A stretch of 64,000 nucleotides of DNA from Gnetum montanum (Eukaryota > Streptophyta > Gnetopsida > Gnetales > Gnetaceae), in the NCBI GenBank assembly GCA_015680685.1, contig MNCI01029455.1:15545-79544 (forward strand), in the 5' to 3' direction. The notes beneath the pieces are model-generated. The model was given only the letters and a program-made list of their open reading frames with translations. It searched no databases and was not told the origin of the DNA. Every line of letters starts with the position of its first letter. The first letter of the stretch is position 1. Made by a program: the position numbers and the translations under genes. Below are positions 30,120 to 43,170 of this stretch, one piece after another.

Positions 30120-33100
30120 TAAGGATGGAAAAAACAAAGATAAATAGTAAATAGTAAAGACAATAAGGAATTATACCTTTTGCTGCCAAAGTATCTACAT
30201 CTTCCCCAACTACCAATGGTGGACAAAGATAAGCAAATGAATATATGGTCAATGTATCAGAAAAGAAGAGAGGTTTCCAAATGAGGGTGCCTGAGGTAAG
30301 TTTGAATATATTGTTATAATGCAAAACTGCTATTTTAAGAGGATCGAGTTGTCTTGGAAATTCCTATTTTTATACCCACTTCTTATGAATTCTTTACAGG
30401 ACTCCGATGACGAAGGCAATCAAAACCACACTGGCAGTATGTCAGTTGTTGCATCATTTATTAGTTCTACACATAAAAAGGTTTATGAGCAAGCTAAACT
30501 TGACATTCCCCAATTTGGTGTGTCTAAGCCAATTGCAGTTTCCAAGTCTCTTCCTTTGTCAACCTCAGATCCCAAGTCTCTTATTCAATTTGGGAATGAG
30601 AGCAGATCTAAAAGTACCTCAAGTTTCAACTTTCCTGTCAACCCTGCTTCTACCATAACTGAACCACCTCCAACACCAAGAATTATACCTTCCGCTGCCA
30701 AAGTATCTACATCTTCCCCAACTACCAATGGTGGACAAAGACAAGCAAATGAATATACAGTCAATGTATCAGAAAAGCAGAGAGGCTTCCAAATGAGGGT
30801 GTCTGAGGTAAGTTTGAATATATTATTACGATGCAAGAAATGCCATTGTAAGAGGATAAAGTTGTCTTGGAAATTCCTATTTTCATACCCACTTCTTATG
30901 AATTCTTTACAGGACTCTGATGACGAAGGCAATGAAAACCACACTGGCAGTCTGTCGGCTGTTGCTGCGTCTGCAGCTATTGCATCTTTTATTAGTTCTA
31001 CACATAGAAAGGTTTCTGAGCAAGCTAAACTTGACATTCCCCAATTTGGTGTGTCTAAGTCAATTGCAGTTTCCAAGTCTCTTCCTTTGTCAACCTCAGA
31101 TCCCAAGTCTCTTATTCAGTTTGGGAATGAGAGCAGATCTAAAAGTACCTCAAGTTTCAACTTTCTTGTCAACCCTGCTTCCACCATAACCGAACCACCT
31201 CCAACGCCAAGAATTATACCTTCCGCTGCCAAAGTATCTACATCTTCCCAAACTACCAATGGTGTGTCTAACTCAATAATTTGGCAGTCAATAATTATTT
31301 CTTCTTTTCTTTAATTTTGAACTTTTCCTCTAAATATTGTTATACAAGTTTAGAGCATCTCTGGTTATTCAATCTACTTATTCAATTTTCAATAAATCCT
31401 ATATTTTTTCTAGTTCAATCAATTATGAATTTCAATGTCAATCTTTTATTACACAATCAATTATGTTATTTTCAATAATTTCACTGTTCAAATATTATAT
31501 AATAAATTAATAATTTTAAAAATATATTATTAAAATATTTTTCTCAAGCATAACATATTGATAAATACATCAAAAAATCAAAAATAATTTCTATGCAACA
31601 TACCAATTGTACACATTCTAATGCTAAACAAATTAAATTGAAAAACATAATGCTACCTACTAAAAAAACATATCAGCCAATTCGTTCCCTCACACATGTT
31701 TGTTCAAAGCATAGTACCAACACCTTTTTTGCACTTTGCATGTTACTAGCCTAGAGGCAAGTCCTATGTACTAGAGACCCAACCTATTTATAATTTATGA
31801 AAAAAATAAAAACAAAATAACACTAAATACACCCTTATAACAATAACAACCTCATAGTCATAATCCCTAAATAAATTGCTACACTAAATAAATAACTAAT
31901 GAAAAACAACTACAACTACAATATATATTCCTTATAATAACATAAACATAATACTGAAACCCCTACACAAGTTGCTACAAATAAAATTTAACCTATTCTA
32001 CCAACCTATTCCTACACAACAACTTTGTAAATCTCCAACAAAGAAGATTAATCAATAAAACAAATGTCAAAATAAACTAGCATAAAGAAATGGAAATGTC
32101 TACAACAAATTGCTATATCTAGCAATTGCCAAATGAAAGACTAAGATACCATGAACAAAATTTAAAAAAAAAAAATAACAAAAGAAACTATATAGAAGAG
32201 GAAAATGAGTAGACAATAAGGATGAAAAAAACAAAGAGAAATAGTAAATAGTAAAGATAATAAGGAATTATACCTTCAACTGCCAAAGTAGCTACATCTT
32301 CCCCAACTACAAATGATGGACAAAGAGAAGAAAATGAATATATGGTCAATGTATCAGAAAAGAAGAGAGGCTTCCAAATGAGGGTGCCTAAGGTAAGTTT
32401 GAATATATTGTTACAATGCAAAAACTGTTGTTTTAAGAGGATAGAGTTATCTTGGAAATTCATATTTTTATACCCACTTCTTACGAATTCTTTACAGGAC
32501 TCAGATGACGAAGGCAATGAAAACCACACTGGCAGTATGTCAGCTATTGCTGCACCTACAGCTGTTGCATCGTTTATAAGTTCTACACATAGAAAGGTTT
32601 CTGAGCAAGCTAAACTTGACATTCCCCAATTTGGTGTGTCTAAGTCAATTGCAGTTTCCAAGTCTCTTCCTTAGTCAACCTCAGATCCCAAGTCTCTTAT
32701 TCAGTCTGGGAATGAGAAAAAATCTAAAAGTACCTCAAGTTTTAGCTTTCCTATCACTCCTGCTTCTACCATAACCGAACCACCTCCAACGCCAAGAATT
32801 ATACCTTGCGTTGCCAAAGTATCTACATCTTCCTGAACTACCAATGGTGTGTCTAAGTCAATAATTTGGTAGTCAATAATTATTTTTTCTTTTCTTTAAT
32901 TTTGAACTTTTCCTCTAAATATTATTATACAAGTTTAGAGCATCTCTGGTTATTCAATCTACTTATTCAATTTTCAATAAATCCTATACTTTTTCTAGTT
33001 CAATCAATTATGAATTTCAATGTCAATCTTTTATTACACAATCAATTATGTTATTTTCAATAATTTCACTGTTCAAATATTATATAATAAATTAATAATT

Positions 33101-35275
33101 TTAAAAATATATTATTAAAATATTTTTCTCAAGCATAACATATTGATAAATACATCAAAGATTCAAAAATAATTTCTATGCCTATGCAACATACCAATTG
33201 TAGACATTCTAATGCTAAACAAATTAAATTGAAAAACATAATACTAATTACTAAAAAACATATCAGCCAATTCGTTCCCTCACACATGTTTGTTCAAAGC
33301 ATAGTACCAACACCTTTTTTGCACTTTGCATGTTACTAGCCTAGAGGCAAGTCCTATGTACTAGAGACCCAACCTATTTATAATTTATGAAAAAAATAAA
33401 AACAAACTAACACTAAATACACCCTTATAACAATAACAACCTCATAGTCATAATCCCTAAATAAATTGCTACATTAAATAAATAACTAATGAAAAACAAC
33501 TACAACTACAATATATATTCCTTATAATAACATAAACATAATACTGGAAACCCCTACACAAGTTGCTACAAATAAAATTTAACCTATTCTACCAACCTAT
33601 TCCTACACAACAACTTTGTAAATCTCCAACAAAGAAGATTAATCAATAAAAAAAACTGTAAAAATAAACTAGCATAAAGAAATGAAAATGTCTACAACAA
33701 ATTGCTATATCTAGCAATTGCCAAATGAAAGACTAAGATACCATGAACAAAAATTTTGTAAAAAAAAAAAAACAAAAGCAACTATATAGAAGAGGCAAAT
33801 GAGTAGACAATAAGGATGAAAAAAAAGAGAGAAATAGTAAATAGTAAAGACAATAAGGAATTATACCTTCCACTGCCAAAGTATCTACATCTTCCCCAAC
33901 TACCAATGGTGGATAAAGACAAGCAAATGAATATACAGTCAATGTATCAGAAAAGAATATAGGCTTCCAAATGAGGGTGCTCGAGGTAAGTTTGAATATA
34001 TTGTTACAACGCAAAAACTGCTATTTTAAGAGGATAGAGTTGTCTTGGAAATTTCTATTTTTATACCCACTTCTTATGAATTCTTTACAGGACTCCGATG
34101 ACAAAGGCAATGAAAACCACACTGGCAGTATGTTAGCTATTGCTGCACTTGCAGCTGTTGCATCGTTTATTAGTTCTACACATAGAAAGATTTCTAAGCA
34201 AGCTAAACTTGACATTCCCCAATTTAGTGTGTCTAAGTCAATTGCAGTTTCCAAGTCTCTTCCTTTGCCAACCTTAGATCCCAAGTCTCTTATTCAGTCT
34301 GGGAACAAGAGTGGATCTAAAAGTACCTCAAGTTTTAGCTTTCCTATCACCCCTGCTTCTACCATAACTGAACCACCTTCAACGCCAAGAATTATACCTT
34401 CTGCTGCCAAAGTATCTACATCTTCCCCAACTACCAATGGTGGACAAAGACAAGAAAATGAATATGCGGTCAATGTATCGAAAAAGAAGAGAGGCTTCCA
34501 TATGGGGGTGCTTGAGGTAAGTTTGAATATATTGTTACGATGCAATAACTGTTGTTGTAAGAGGATAGACTTGTCTTGGAAATTCCTATTTTTATAACCA
34601 CCTCTTATGAATTATTTACAAGACTCCAATGACAAAGGTAATGAAAACCACACTGGCAGTCTATCAGCTATTGCTACACCTGCAGCTATTACATCTTTTA
34701 TTAGTTCTACACATAGAAAGGTTTATGAGCAAGCTAAACTTGACATTCCCCAATTTGGTGTGTCTAAGTCACTTGCAATTTCCAAGTTTCTTCCTTTGTC
34801 AACCTTAGATCCAAAGTCTCTTATTTAGTCTAGGAACGAGAGTGGATCTAAAAGTACCTCAAGTTTTAGCTTTGTAACCAGAAAGCTAAAACTACCAACT
34901 ACCAATGGTGGACATCCGTTGCAAAGTATCTACATCTTCCCCAACTACCAATGGTGGACATCCAGCAATCTTCTTAGCGAGCAGTGCATCATCATTTGGC
35001 ACCTCGGGGACAGTGGTTCCTAACTTTGGTGCAGGTGGCTCGGGAACCACTGCTTCTATCAGTCAATCTCCTCTTGGGTCGTCTGTCGGTTCATCTGCTT
35101 TTGCCTCTGCTGTCATAGCTGTTTCTACTATATTAGTGTCGTTTAGTTTGTGTAGTGTATCATATAGCTCTAGCAGTGCAACAACGTTTGCTGGAAACAC
35201 AATGTCGGTTCTGTTAGTGTTCCATCATTTGGATCAACCAATAATACATCAGGCTAGTTATTAGATTGTGAATTC
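30120..35275 (+). pseudogene. Tandemly amplified exons of an FG-nucleoporin-like gene
   Basis: A full exon at 30400-30807 (136 codons, phase 0 at both ends) sits between good splice sites (TTCTTTACAG/GAC and GAG/GTAAGT). It reads DSDDEGNQNHTG, then KLDIPQFGVSKPIAVSKSLP, NPASTITEPPPTPRIIPSAA and VSEKQRGFQMRVSE. Further exon copies start at 30913, 32498, 34091 and 34621. The 105-bp intron is itself open and a multiple of 3. The end of the array (34970-35260) is Gly/Ser/Phe-rich: FGTSGTVVPNFGAGGSGTTA and, in another frame, VPSFGSTNNTSG. Phe-Gly dipeptides in a Ser/Thr-rich context suggest a nuclear-pore FG protein such as plant NUP1/NUP136. This identity is tentative. Stops (32672, 34826), a lost acceptor at 34620 and 1-kb spacers show it is not functional. 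Confidence 0.55.
31262..34440 (+). repeat. About 1.59-kb segmental tandem duplication
   Basis: The segment from 31262 recurs at 32846, nearly identical for over 1 kb (ATTTCTTCTTTTC..., TTGCATGTTACTAGCCTAGAGG, AACCTATTCTACCAACC), and includes one exon unit. A third partial copy (35566-35830) lies downstream. Copies differ by scattered substitutions and small indels. Confidence 0.88.
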
Positions 35276-36530
35276 GAGAAAGACCGTTAACAATGAGGTG
35301 TTACCCTAGTGCCTTGTTCACCCCTTTTCCTCTTCTAACATAAATCTACTAAATTTATGCATTATATTACAACTATGGACTTTGTATTTGCACCCCCTAT
35401 GCACTTCCTATATTACTAGCCTAGGGCCATCTCCTAGGTAGATTTGAGCTCTCTCCCCAAAAGTATTATACTTTTTTTCTAAAAACTCACATTATTCATT
35501 TCAATTTATCATTTTTCAATAAACTCAAAGTGTAAGAATTATGTAAAATAATTTTATGATTATTTTTTTTCTTTCATTTTGAACTTTTCCTCTAAATATT
35601 ATTATACAAGTTTATAGCATCTATGGTTATTCAATCTACTTATTCAATTTTCAACAAATCCTATATTTTTTCTGGTTCAATCAATTATGAATTTCAATGT
35701 CAATATTTTAGTAGATAATCAATTATGTTATTTTCCATAATTTCACTGTTCAAATATTATATAATAAATTAATAATTTTAAAAATATATTATTAAAATAT
35801 TTTTCTCAAGCATAACATATTGATAAATACACAACAACTTTGCAAATCTCCAACAAAGAAGACTAACCACTAAAACAACTAAAAAAAAAGCTAGCATAAT
35901 GAATGAAAACATCTAGAACAAATCACTATATCTAGCAACTACTAGATGAAAGACTAAGATAGAATGAACAAAAATTCTATAAAAAATAACAAAAGAAATT
36001 TCAAAGAAGAGGCAAACGAGGAGATAAGAAGAACAGAAAAAATAAAGAGAAATAGTAAAGAAGAGAGGCTTCATAAAGGGTAGTGACAACATTAAACTAG
36101 ATTAGATATATATATAAGGTGGCCAAGAGTGTATGGCCTAAAAAAGTCAACATAGGTTTGACTTCTCACCCATCAACAAAATGCTTAAATAATGACTAAC
36201 TAGATATTTCCTTCCCTGTGAAGCAGATGCCATATATAAGATGTTTAACAAGACCATATTACTAGGACTGCAGACAACACCATCTACTTCTCCTCATTCT
36301 TCATTTCTAACTCCTACTCTTAGCCAAAAATTTTTGAATGTTGAACAATATCAACATAATGCCCACATATATATTCCTAAACATATAATGTATTCACCTC
36401 TAAAAATTTATTGTGAAAACCTATCTATAATTAAAAAATAAACTAACACTACATACATCCTATAATAACAATAATATATAACTTACACCCCAAGATATAT
36501 AGTCTAATTAGAGCAATATATAACTTAGCA
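35276..36530. other. Intron-like or intergenic AT-rich sequence after the exon array
   Basis: Contains a 265-bp piece of the duplicated spacer (35566-35830). The rest has no recognised feature. Confidence 0.5.
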
Positions 36531-36600
36531 TTGCCTATTAGAATTGAACCCATGACCAAGAACTTCCAAATCAAGTGTCTTACCTCTAGGCTAACACCTC
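36525..36600 (-). mobile_element. tRNA-derived SINE head
   Basis: On the minus strand, TAGCCTAGAGG (36593-36583) fits the pol III A box and GGTTCAATTC (36550-36541) the B box, 32 nt apart, in a tRNA-like context (GTCATGGGTTCAATTC). No acceptor stem pairing or CCA is seen, so a SINE head rather than a tRNA gene. The body and tail are not delimited. Confidence 0.5.
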
Positions 36601-36703
36601 ATTATTACATAATACTTTTATGTTTCTCTTCTCTCTCCCTCACCCCCACCCTCGCGTCCCCAACACACCCCCCCTCCCCCTACCCTTGCCACCAACTAAA
36701 CAC

Positions 36704-37838
36704 TAATAATAAAGGACCTAGAAGGGGGGTTAAATAAGTTTCCCAATTTGAACAACCAAGACAACCAAAATTGCACACATATTTATGTGGTTCCCCAACT
36801 TGAGTACTTTCATACTTGGAGGGCAGAATCCTTGCACATCTTAGAACTTTTTCCTTGAAAAATGTGGTTTAGAGAGCATCACAACCTTTACAAAGTTTGA
36901 GCTCCACATGGAGTGTTTTCTTGCAAAAAATACACTCAACCTCGCAAGGTTCCAACAAGCTCAAAATGTGTTTTCAAGGATCCCACAACATTTACAATGA
37001 TGTAAGATCTACACAAAGTGTTTTCTCGCTGGAAACACACTCAGCCCCATAAAGTTCCAAAAATCTCACAAGATGTCTTTTTGCAAGAAGCACATTGACC
37101 TTGTAGGGCTTATAAAGAGAAAAATAATCAAGAATAGAATGTAAATATACTTTAAAAATTCCTTGTTTTGAAGCTCTCACAATACAAAATATAGTTCACA
37201 AAAGATAAAGAATTGAAGTACTAATCACATCACGAGATATATTCAATGATGGAGTAATTATATGAACAATGCTTGTCCTTTTCACAAGGATTCCATTTTA
37301 TTTTATAGACATATTCCTTCCCAAACAACCCTTGAAATTCATGCAACAGCTAGGAAATAACTAGTTGGAATGTCTCACTGAAAACTAGCCTTTTGCATGT
37401 GGGATGTTCCATTGAAAATTGGAACAACTAGCTTGGAACATCCCAGCTAGTATGTCTTAATAGCAATTGGGACATCTATTATTTTTATGGGACATCTGGC
37501 CTAAAACTAATCTTTCACCTCTAGGGCATCTACTAATATTTTGGGATGTCTAGGAAAATACCAAAACATCTTCTTTTGACTTTATGTATTCTTGTCATCT
37601 TTTCTCTTTGTTTTCCAATTGAGACTTTTATCATCTTAGATTGACAACTTATCTCTCATCTTGGTCTCAACTTTTTCTTTGTCCCAATATCTTCTTAATA
37701 CCATCTAAGCTCTTGTCTTAATCTTGTTATTTTTTCATCATCATGATTTTTTTTTTCCACCAAGTCCTACAAGATTTCAACAAGCACATTTTCGACATTC
37801 TCCATTTTCCAAGGTTTTGACATGCTAAAAGGTCAATA
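36704..37838 (-). repeat. 3' LTR of the minus-strand copia
   Basis: Colinear with 41071-42117: landmarks GGTTAAATAAGTTTCC, CACACTCAGCCCCATAAAG-type repeats and CTTCATGTATTCTTRTCATC. The minus-strand start is TATTGACC (TGTTGACA in the other LTR), directly after AAAAAGGAGAAGAT. The outer end has a few extra bases (TAATAATAAAGGACC). Confidence 0.85.
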
Positions 37839-37852
37839 ATCTTCTCCTTTTT

Positions 37853-39738
37853 GGTGATGTCCAAAACTTGAGAAAATGGGTTAGTATAACATCATAATAT
37901 CATTTGATTAATAATGAAAGTACAATTCTATATATATTTAAAAATATCCTTTAGCATAGGGATGATTAAAACAAGTCCCATTAAGAGTCGTTCCTTTTCT
38001 GTAAACAAATCAAGTCAAAATCAAATAATCTATGAAGCAAAAATAATCAAAGCCTTTTAATTGTAGAAACAGGTATTTCCATGAATAACCAAAGGTTGAA
38101 ACTTCAAGCACTAAAAGTAACAATCTATTTGTAATACAATAAGCCATAAGCCATTAGTAAAAAAACACTTTCTACTGTATAGGCCATGATCATAAATTTA
38201 TATCACCATGTGAGTATGAAGACTATGTCCATAATCAATTCCAAGTCTTAACATATTATCTACATAGCCTATTACCAATATACTACTAGGTTGAATATAC
38301 CAATATCTTGAGTTTGCCTCATGAAGTTAATACTAAACTATATTCCCCTTTTTGAACATTAGCAAAAAGACACCACTTATCCATAAGAATGATCAAGGCT
38401 ACACAACTAATCATGTTGAATACCTTGAAGAATTAAAACTAGCCACACATATCCTAAAAATACCCATCAAGTAAAGGTATGCAACATTAAAACATCCTCA
38501 CAAAGAAGCCATCTCAAGATTCAAAATTAACTTGACCAAAATACACTCATACTTTTACCTTAGATACTTTACAATACTCCAAAGTAAATTCATTTTTTCT
38601 TGCTCATTTTTTGCTATGAGTGTTGGAGTGGGAGATCTTACTACTTGAGTGTATTTTGACGAGCATCTCTAAAGACTCCCCCTACATTGGTGGCCCAAAA
38701 GATGATGACTATTGATGAAGTATAGGCTATCCATGCATATGTGCTAATTGTCTTCCTAACTTCTTAATGCATATTTTGTAGAGAGAATGGCATTCTCCCC
38801 TTAAGCCTTTTAGGATCAACTTGCTATTTATAAAGATGCAATCTTGATTCTCTCAAAAATATAATATGGAACTAACAGTAATTTTTGCTTCAGAAATCAT
38901 CTACATAGAAATTCTAAGATCAAGTGTGGAGCCTAAAGTCTCTCATTACTGATGTCCAAAAATCATAATGCAAATATTTTCAATGTAGATAGCAAACATC
39001 AATAATTTCCTCCTAAATAGTCAACAAGGAATCATTTTAAAAAGAATGACATTGTGAACAAACATTAAGGATCCAAAAATTACAATTGCAACAACAAACT
39101 TCAACTTGATGCTTAACAAGAAAGATCTTTTAGATAGATGATTCCTTGTGATAAATCATTCCTTGTTTGTAAAAGTGTTTCCTTTCTAGAAAGTTCATGA
39201 AATATAGTCAAGGGCCCAAACAAGTAATTTTATCACACCCTGTCTAAAACCATTGGGACCACAAGGAGGAAACATATTTTTGGTCTAAATCTCAAAGAGT
39301 AATACAAAAAAAAAACATTATATGAGCTGGATCACAAGGCATATATGTTCTAGCTACAATGAGATGGTTCTTTTACATGATAATGAAATATTCTAACTTA
39401 CTAGATCTTATTTATGTGTTTCTGATTCTTGACACTTTATCATTCAATGGCTACTAAAAAATTTAAGGATCATTTTGCTTTATCTGTAACTCAACAGCTT
39501 GTAACACCAAGTGAGGATTTATTTAGATATACAAAGATTTCCAATAGTGTCCATTCAACAATCTTCTAACCACTAGCATTTATAAAAGTAAAATAATCAA
39601 AATTAAGTTCAACAAGTCAAGAAAATAAAGATTACAATCATAGTTATCGTATCTTATCTTGCTTGCTTTTAACTATTGGCATGATTAAGTATGTTGAGGA
39701 TGAGGCCCTCCATTATATAGTACCTCCATTACTTGCAT
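37853..39738 (-). other. Copia interior without pol
   Basis: No RT, RNase H or integrase motif in either strand. AT-rich and degenerate. Confidence 0.55.
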
Positions 39739-40908
39739 TTAATCCTTACCATTTTTGACATCAATGTATTTGTTCAAGTATCTTATTTTATTTAAGTTTG
39801 GTACTTCATGCTTGTATTCTAATCCTTCAATATCACTAGTTCTTTTATCAACATGTGTAGTCATCCCTTTCTCTTTATTTTTCTCTTTAGGTCTCCAAAT
39901 CTTTCTAACATGCAAGACACTCTTTCTAGGCTCCTTTTGATAAGACCATTTAGCTAATTTATAATGATTCAACCATAATAAAAATGAGATTGCTTGTGCC
40001 CATACTCTCCACAATAATAACACATAGTTTTTCTTATTTGGGCTACATGTTCAAACCTGGGCGTGTATCTCTAATTTGGTGAAGTGCTTGTAGATGTCTC
40101 ATAGTGAGAATCATTTCTTAGTCCCCTTTCATCATTTGGATCTCCTCCTTGTTCCAATTTGATTCGTAGAATCTCCTTCTCTTTTGTTAACCTATTACTC
40201 ATGAGCTTTAAATATGCAAGATCCTTGTTAGCTTGCTCATAGGAAATGATTAGTTTTTGCACCTCAGCCCTTAGGTCTGAGTTTTTCTTTTCAAGATTTG
40301 AGCACTTGGTATTAAGTTGAGCTATCTCTAGTTCTTTAGTACAAAAGGCCTTTTTCATTTTAATGCATAAGTTCTGAAACAAGATTATTTCCTTGCAAAG
40401 TATATCATACCTTTCTTCAATGGTACCTTCACATTCATTAGCTTCTACTAAGGGATATTCATGTGTAAGGGCCATGTAAATAAGATGTGATAGTATGGAG
40501 ATGTCATCTATTTTATCTTCACTATAATTTTCATCCCAGCTTGTGTAGATATTCTTAGCCTTCTTATCTTCTTAAGCTTCATCATCGGAGATTAGATCAT
40601 TGATGAGTTCTTGATTAGTCAAGACTATAAATGAAATATGTAAATCTTTGAGTGTATTACTAGTTTCTTCTTCATCATCCCAACTTGTATTAGATGATAT
40701 TTACTTTCCTTTCTTCACTAAAGTCTTCCTCTTGTGAATTGTATGCACTAGGACATTCAGAGGCCATGTGGCCTCTTCTATAACATATCCATAATTCCAT
40801 AGAAGAGGTATAAAAATTAGAAATTTTGAATTTCTTACAACTTTTCTCACCTTTGCTATTCAATATGTTGTTAATGAGTTGAGTGCATTCATCCAAGATG
40901 AATATCAT
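39739..40908 (-). pseudogene. gag: Copia gag with two zinc knuckles and a coiled coil
   Basis: Order on the minus strand: 40908-40690 with a CCHC-like knuckle (ICYRRGHMASECPSAY, first Cys altered). Then 40475-40071, a 134-aa frame rich in Leu/Glu/Lys heptads (EIAQLNTKCSNLEKKNSDLR). Then a second knuckle near 40020, CYYCGEYGHKQSH, which is one frame away from the 40023-39739 frame that reads RKIWRPKEKNKEKG. A gag with a coiled coil and a downstream second knuckle resembles Sirevirus-like copia elements. Frameshifts and stops separate the parts. Confidence 0.65.
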
Positions 40909-41070
40909 TACTACAAATGTTACATAATTTAAAAATCCTTACATTTAAGCCTTCCAATACATGAAGTTGATCCCATCAAACATTGGTGGCTTGGTGTATG
41001 ATTCTTCTTCCATCATTCACTCATAAGTTGTTAAGCTCAAAAATCAAGAGTACTAGACTTTGATACCACT

Positions 41071-42117
41071 TGAGGACCAAGAACTTAAAAGGGAGGTTAA
41101 ATAAGTTTCCTAATTTAAACAACCAAGATAACCAAAATCACACACTAATTTATGTGGTTTCCCAACTTGAGCACTACTTTACAAAGTTTAAGCTCTGCAT
41201 GAAGTATTTTCTTGTAGGAAATCCACTCAAACTTGCAAGGTCTCAACAAGCTAAAAATGTGGTTTTAAAAATCCCACAACCTTTATAGTCAAGTGAGCTA
41301 TGCACAAAAATGTTTTCTTACTAGAAGCAGACTCAACCCTGCAAGGTCCCAACAAGCTCATAAGATGTCTTCTCATAAGAAGCACATTCATCCTGTAAGG
41401 CTTACAAAGAGAAAAAGAATAAAGAAGCAAATGTAACTATACTTTACAAATTCCTTGCTTTAAAGCTTTCACAATACAAAATAAAACTTACAAAAGATGG
41501 AGAATTAAAGAACTAATCACATCACAAGATACATTCAATGATGAAGTAATTGTATGAACAATGCTTGTTCTTTTCACAAGGATTCCATTCTATTTTATAG
41601 ACATTTTACTTCTCAAACAACCCTCAAAATTCACGTAATGGCATGGCAAGGAAATGGCTAGTTTGAACATCCTATTCAAGCTTGGGATTTCTCACTAACC
41701 AACCTCTTGTAGATGGGATGTCCCACTAAAAATTGGCATGCCTCACTTGGGACATCTCAATAGAAATTGGGAAGTCTATTATTTTTGTGGAACATCTAGC
41801 CTAAAAATAGCTTTCATTTCTAGCACATCTAGGTAAATACTAGAACATCTTGTTTTGACTTCATGTATTCTTATCATCTTTTCTCTTTGTTTTATGATTG
41901 AGACTCTTGTTACATCTTAGATTGATAACTCAACTCTCATATTGGGCTCAACTTGTTATTTGTTGGAATCTCTTCTTGACACCATCTACGCTCCTGTTCT
42001 AATCTTGTCATCTTGTCATGATCATGATTTTGTCTTTTCCAAGTCTTGCAAGATTTCTAGAAGCACATTTTCAACATTCTCCATTTTCTAAGGTTTTGAC
42101 ACACTAAAATGTCAACA
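41071..42117 (-). repeat. 5' LTR of the minus-strand copia
   Basis: On the minus strand it starts TGTTGACATTTTAGTG and ends GGTCCTCA, followed by AG and the initiator-Met primer site. Confidence 0.85.
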
Positions 42118-42239
42118 AACACTACTTTCTTCTAACCCTACAACCTCCTCCCTTGCCCCTCTCCCCTTAAAATCTTTTTAGATAGTACTTTTTTTTAGTG
42201 CCTCACCCTCCCCCCAATCTAAAAATTAACTATTCTACA

Positions 42240-43170
42240 AACCTCTCAAACCCAACCCATTGGCGAATTATTTTGCTCGCACCCATGTCTAACGAGAAAG
42301 CATATATTATAGTAGCAATTGAATATTGCACAAAATGGGCTAAAGCGATAGCTGTTACAGATTGCACATCATTCACTACTGCTAGATTTATACAACAACA
42401 TATTGTAAATAGGTTTGGGATGCCACATTCACTAATTTCTAATAATGGAACTCATTTCATAGGTGCCACATTTAGAAAATTAATGCAACGCTTTGGGGTA
42501 GAACATAAATTAGCACCTTACCACCCCCAAGCCAATGATCAAGTAGAGGTAACCAACTAGGAGATTACAATAATATTAATGCAAAACATTAGCAAATACA
42601 TGAAGGATTGGAGCACAAAACTTAATAATTCTCTCTAGGCTTACTGATCAACTTGGAAACTTTCTATTGGATATTATCCTTATGAGTTAGTGTATGGGAA
42701 ACTTCCAATGCTCCCAATTCAATCTAAGCTTTGTACACTCTTAATGGCCTATGAACTAAACCTTGACCTAAGTTTAGCATAAAAGGAAAGATTGATCAAT
42801 CTGAACGTGCTAGACAAAAATTGCTTAGTGGCCCTATCTTTGAATGAGGTGAACAAGGCATTTAGCTAGCAATGTCATGACCTTAGAATTAGGAAAGTAA
42901 GGTTTCGACTAGGAGATAAGGCCCTCTATTAGAACCTCACACATAAACCTCAAAAGGAAAAAATTCAAACATTGTGGGAGAGACCTTATATAATTGATCA
43001 ATCCTTTTCCTCTAGGGCCATGATAATTTACAAACCTGAAAACCCAAATAAAAAGAAGTTCGTCAATATCCAATAAATTAAACCTTTTCTAGAACCAAGA
43101 TTGGCTAGTGTAAATACTACCTCACTTGATGGACATCCACGTTCTAGTTTTCAAATCTCCTCCTTCCAAC
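42240..43170 (+). pseudogene. G2 integrase fragment
   Basis: Starts within the catalytic core: PMSNEKAYIIVAIEYCTKWA, NRFGMPHSLISNNGTHF and YHPQANDQVEVTN. The first Asp (WGxD) is missing because the fragment begins too late, and the second is Asn in ISNNG. Further on: YPYELVYGKLPMLPIQ, then with several stops a C-terminal part ERPYIIDQSFSSRAMIIYKP and KKKFVNIQ-stop-IKPF. It ends just before CTCAGTTGTGGGGGA at 43178. The 5' part of this element is not present; the boundary near 42240 follows C/T-rich DNA. Confidence 0.85.

Larger units (their letters stand above)
36699..42122 (-). mobile_element. Copia deletion derivative with target duplications
   Basis: LTRs at 36704-37838 (3') and 41071-42117 (5') on the minus strand, flanked by AACAC at 36699-36703 and 42118-42122. 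The primer site (TGGTATCAAAG, 41068-41058) matches initiator tRNA-Met, and the polypurine tract is at 37839-37852. The 3.2-kb interior encodes only gag-like pieces; no protease, RT or integrase is found, so it depended on other copies. It interrupts C/T-rich DNA. Confidence 0.85.

Noticed and set aside
31735-31790. TAGCCTAGAGG as a second SINE A box
   Set aside because: No B box at a suitable distance, and it lies inside the segmental duplication.
36541-36600. Functional tRNA gene
   Set aside because: Acceptor-stem pairing and anticodon arm not convincing; fits a SINE head better.
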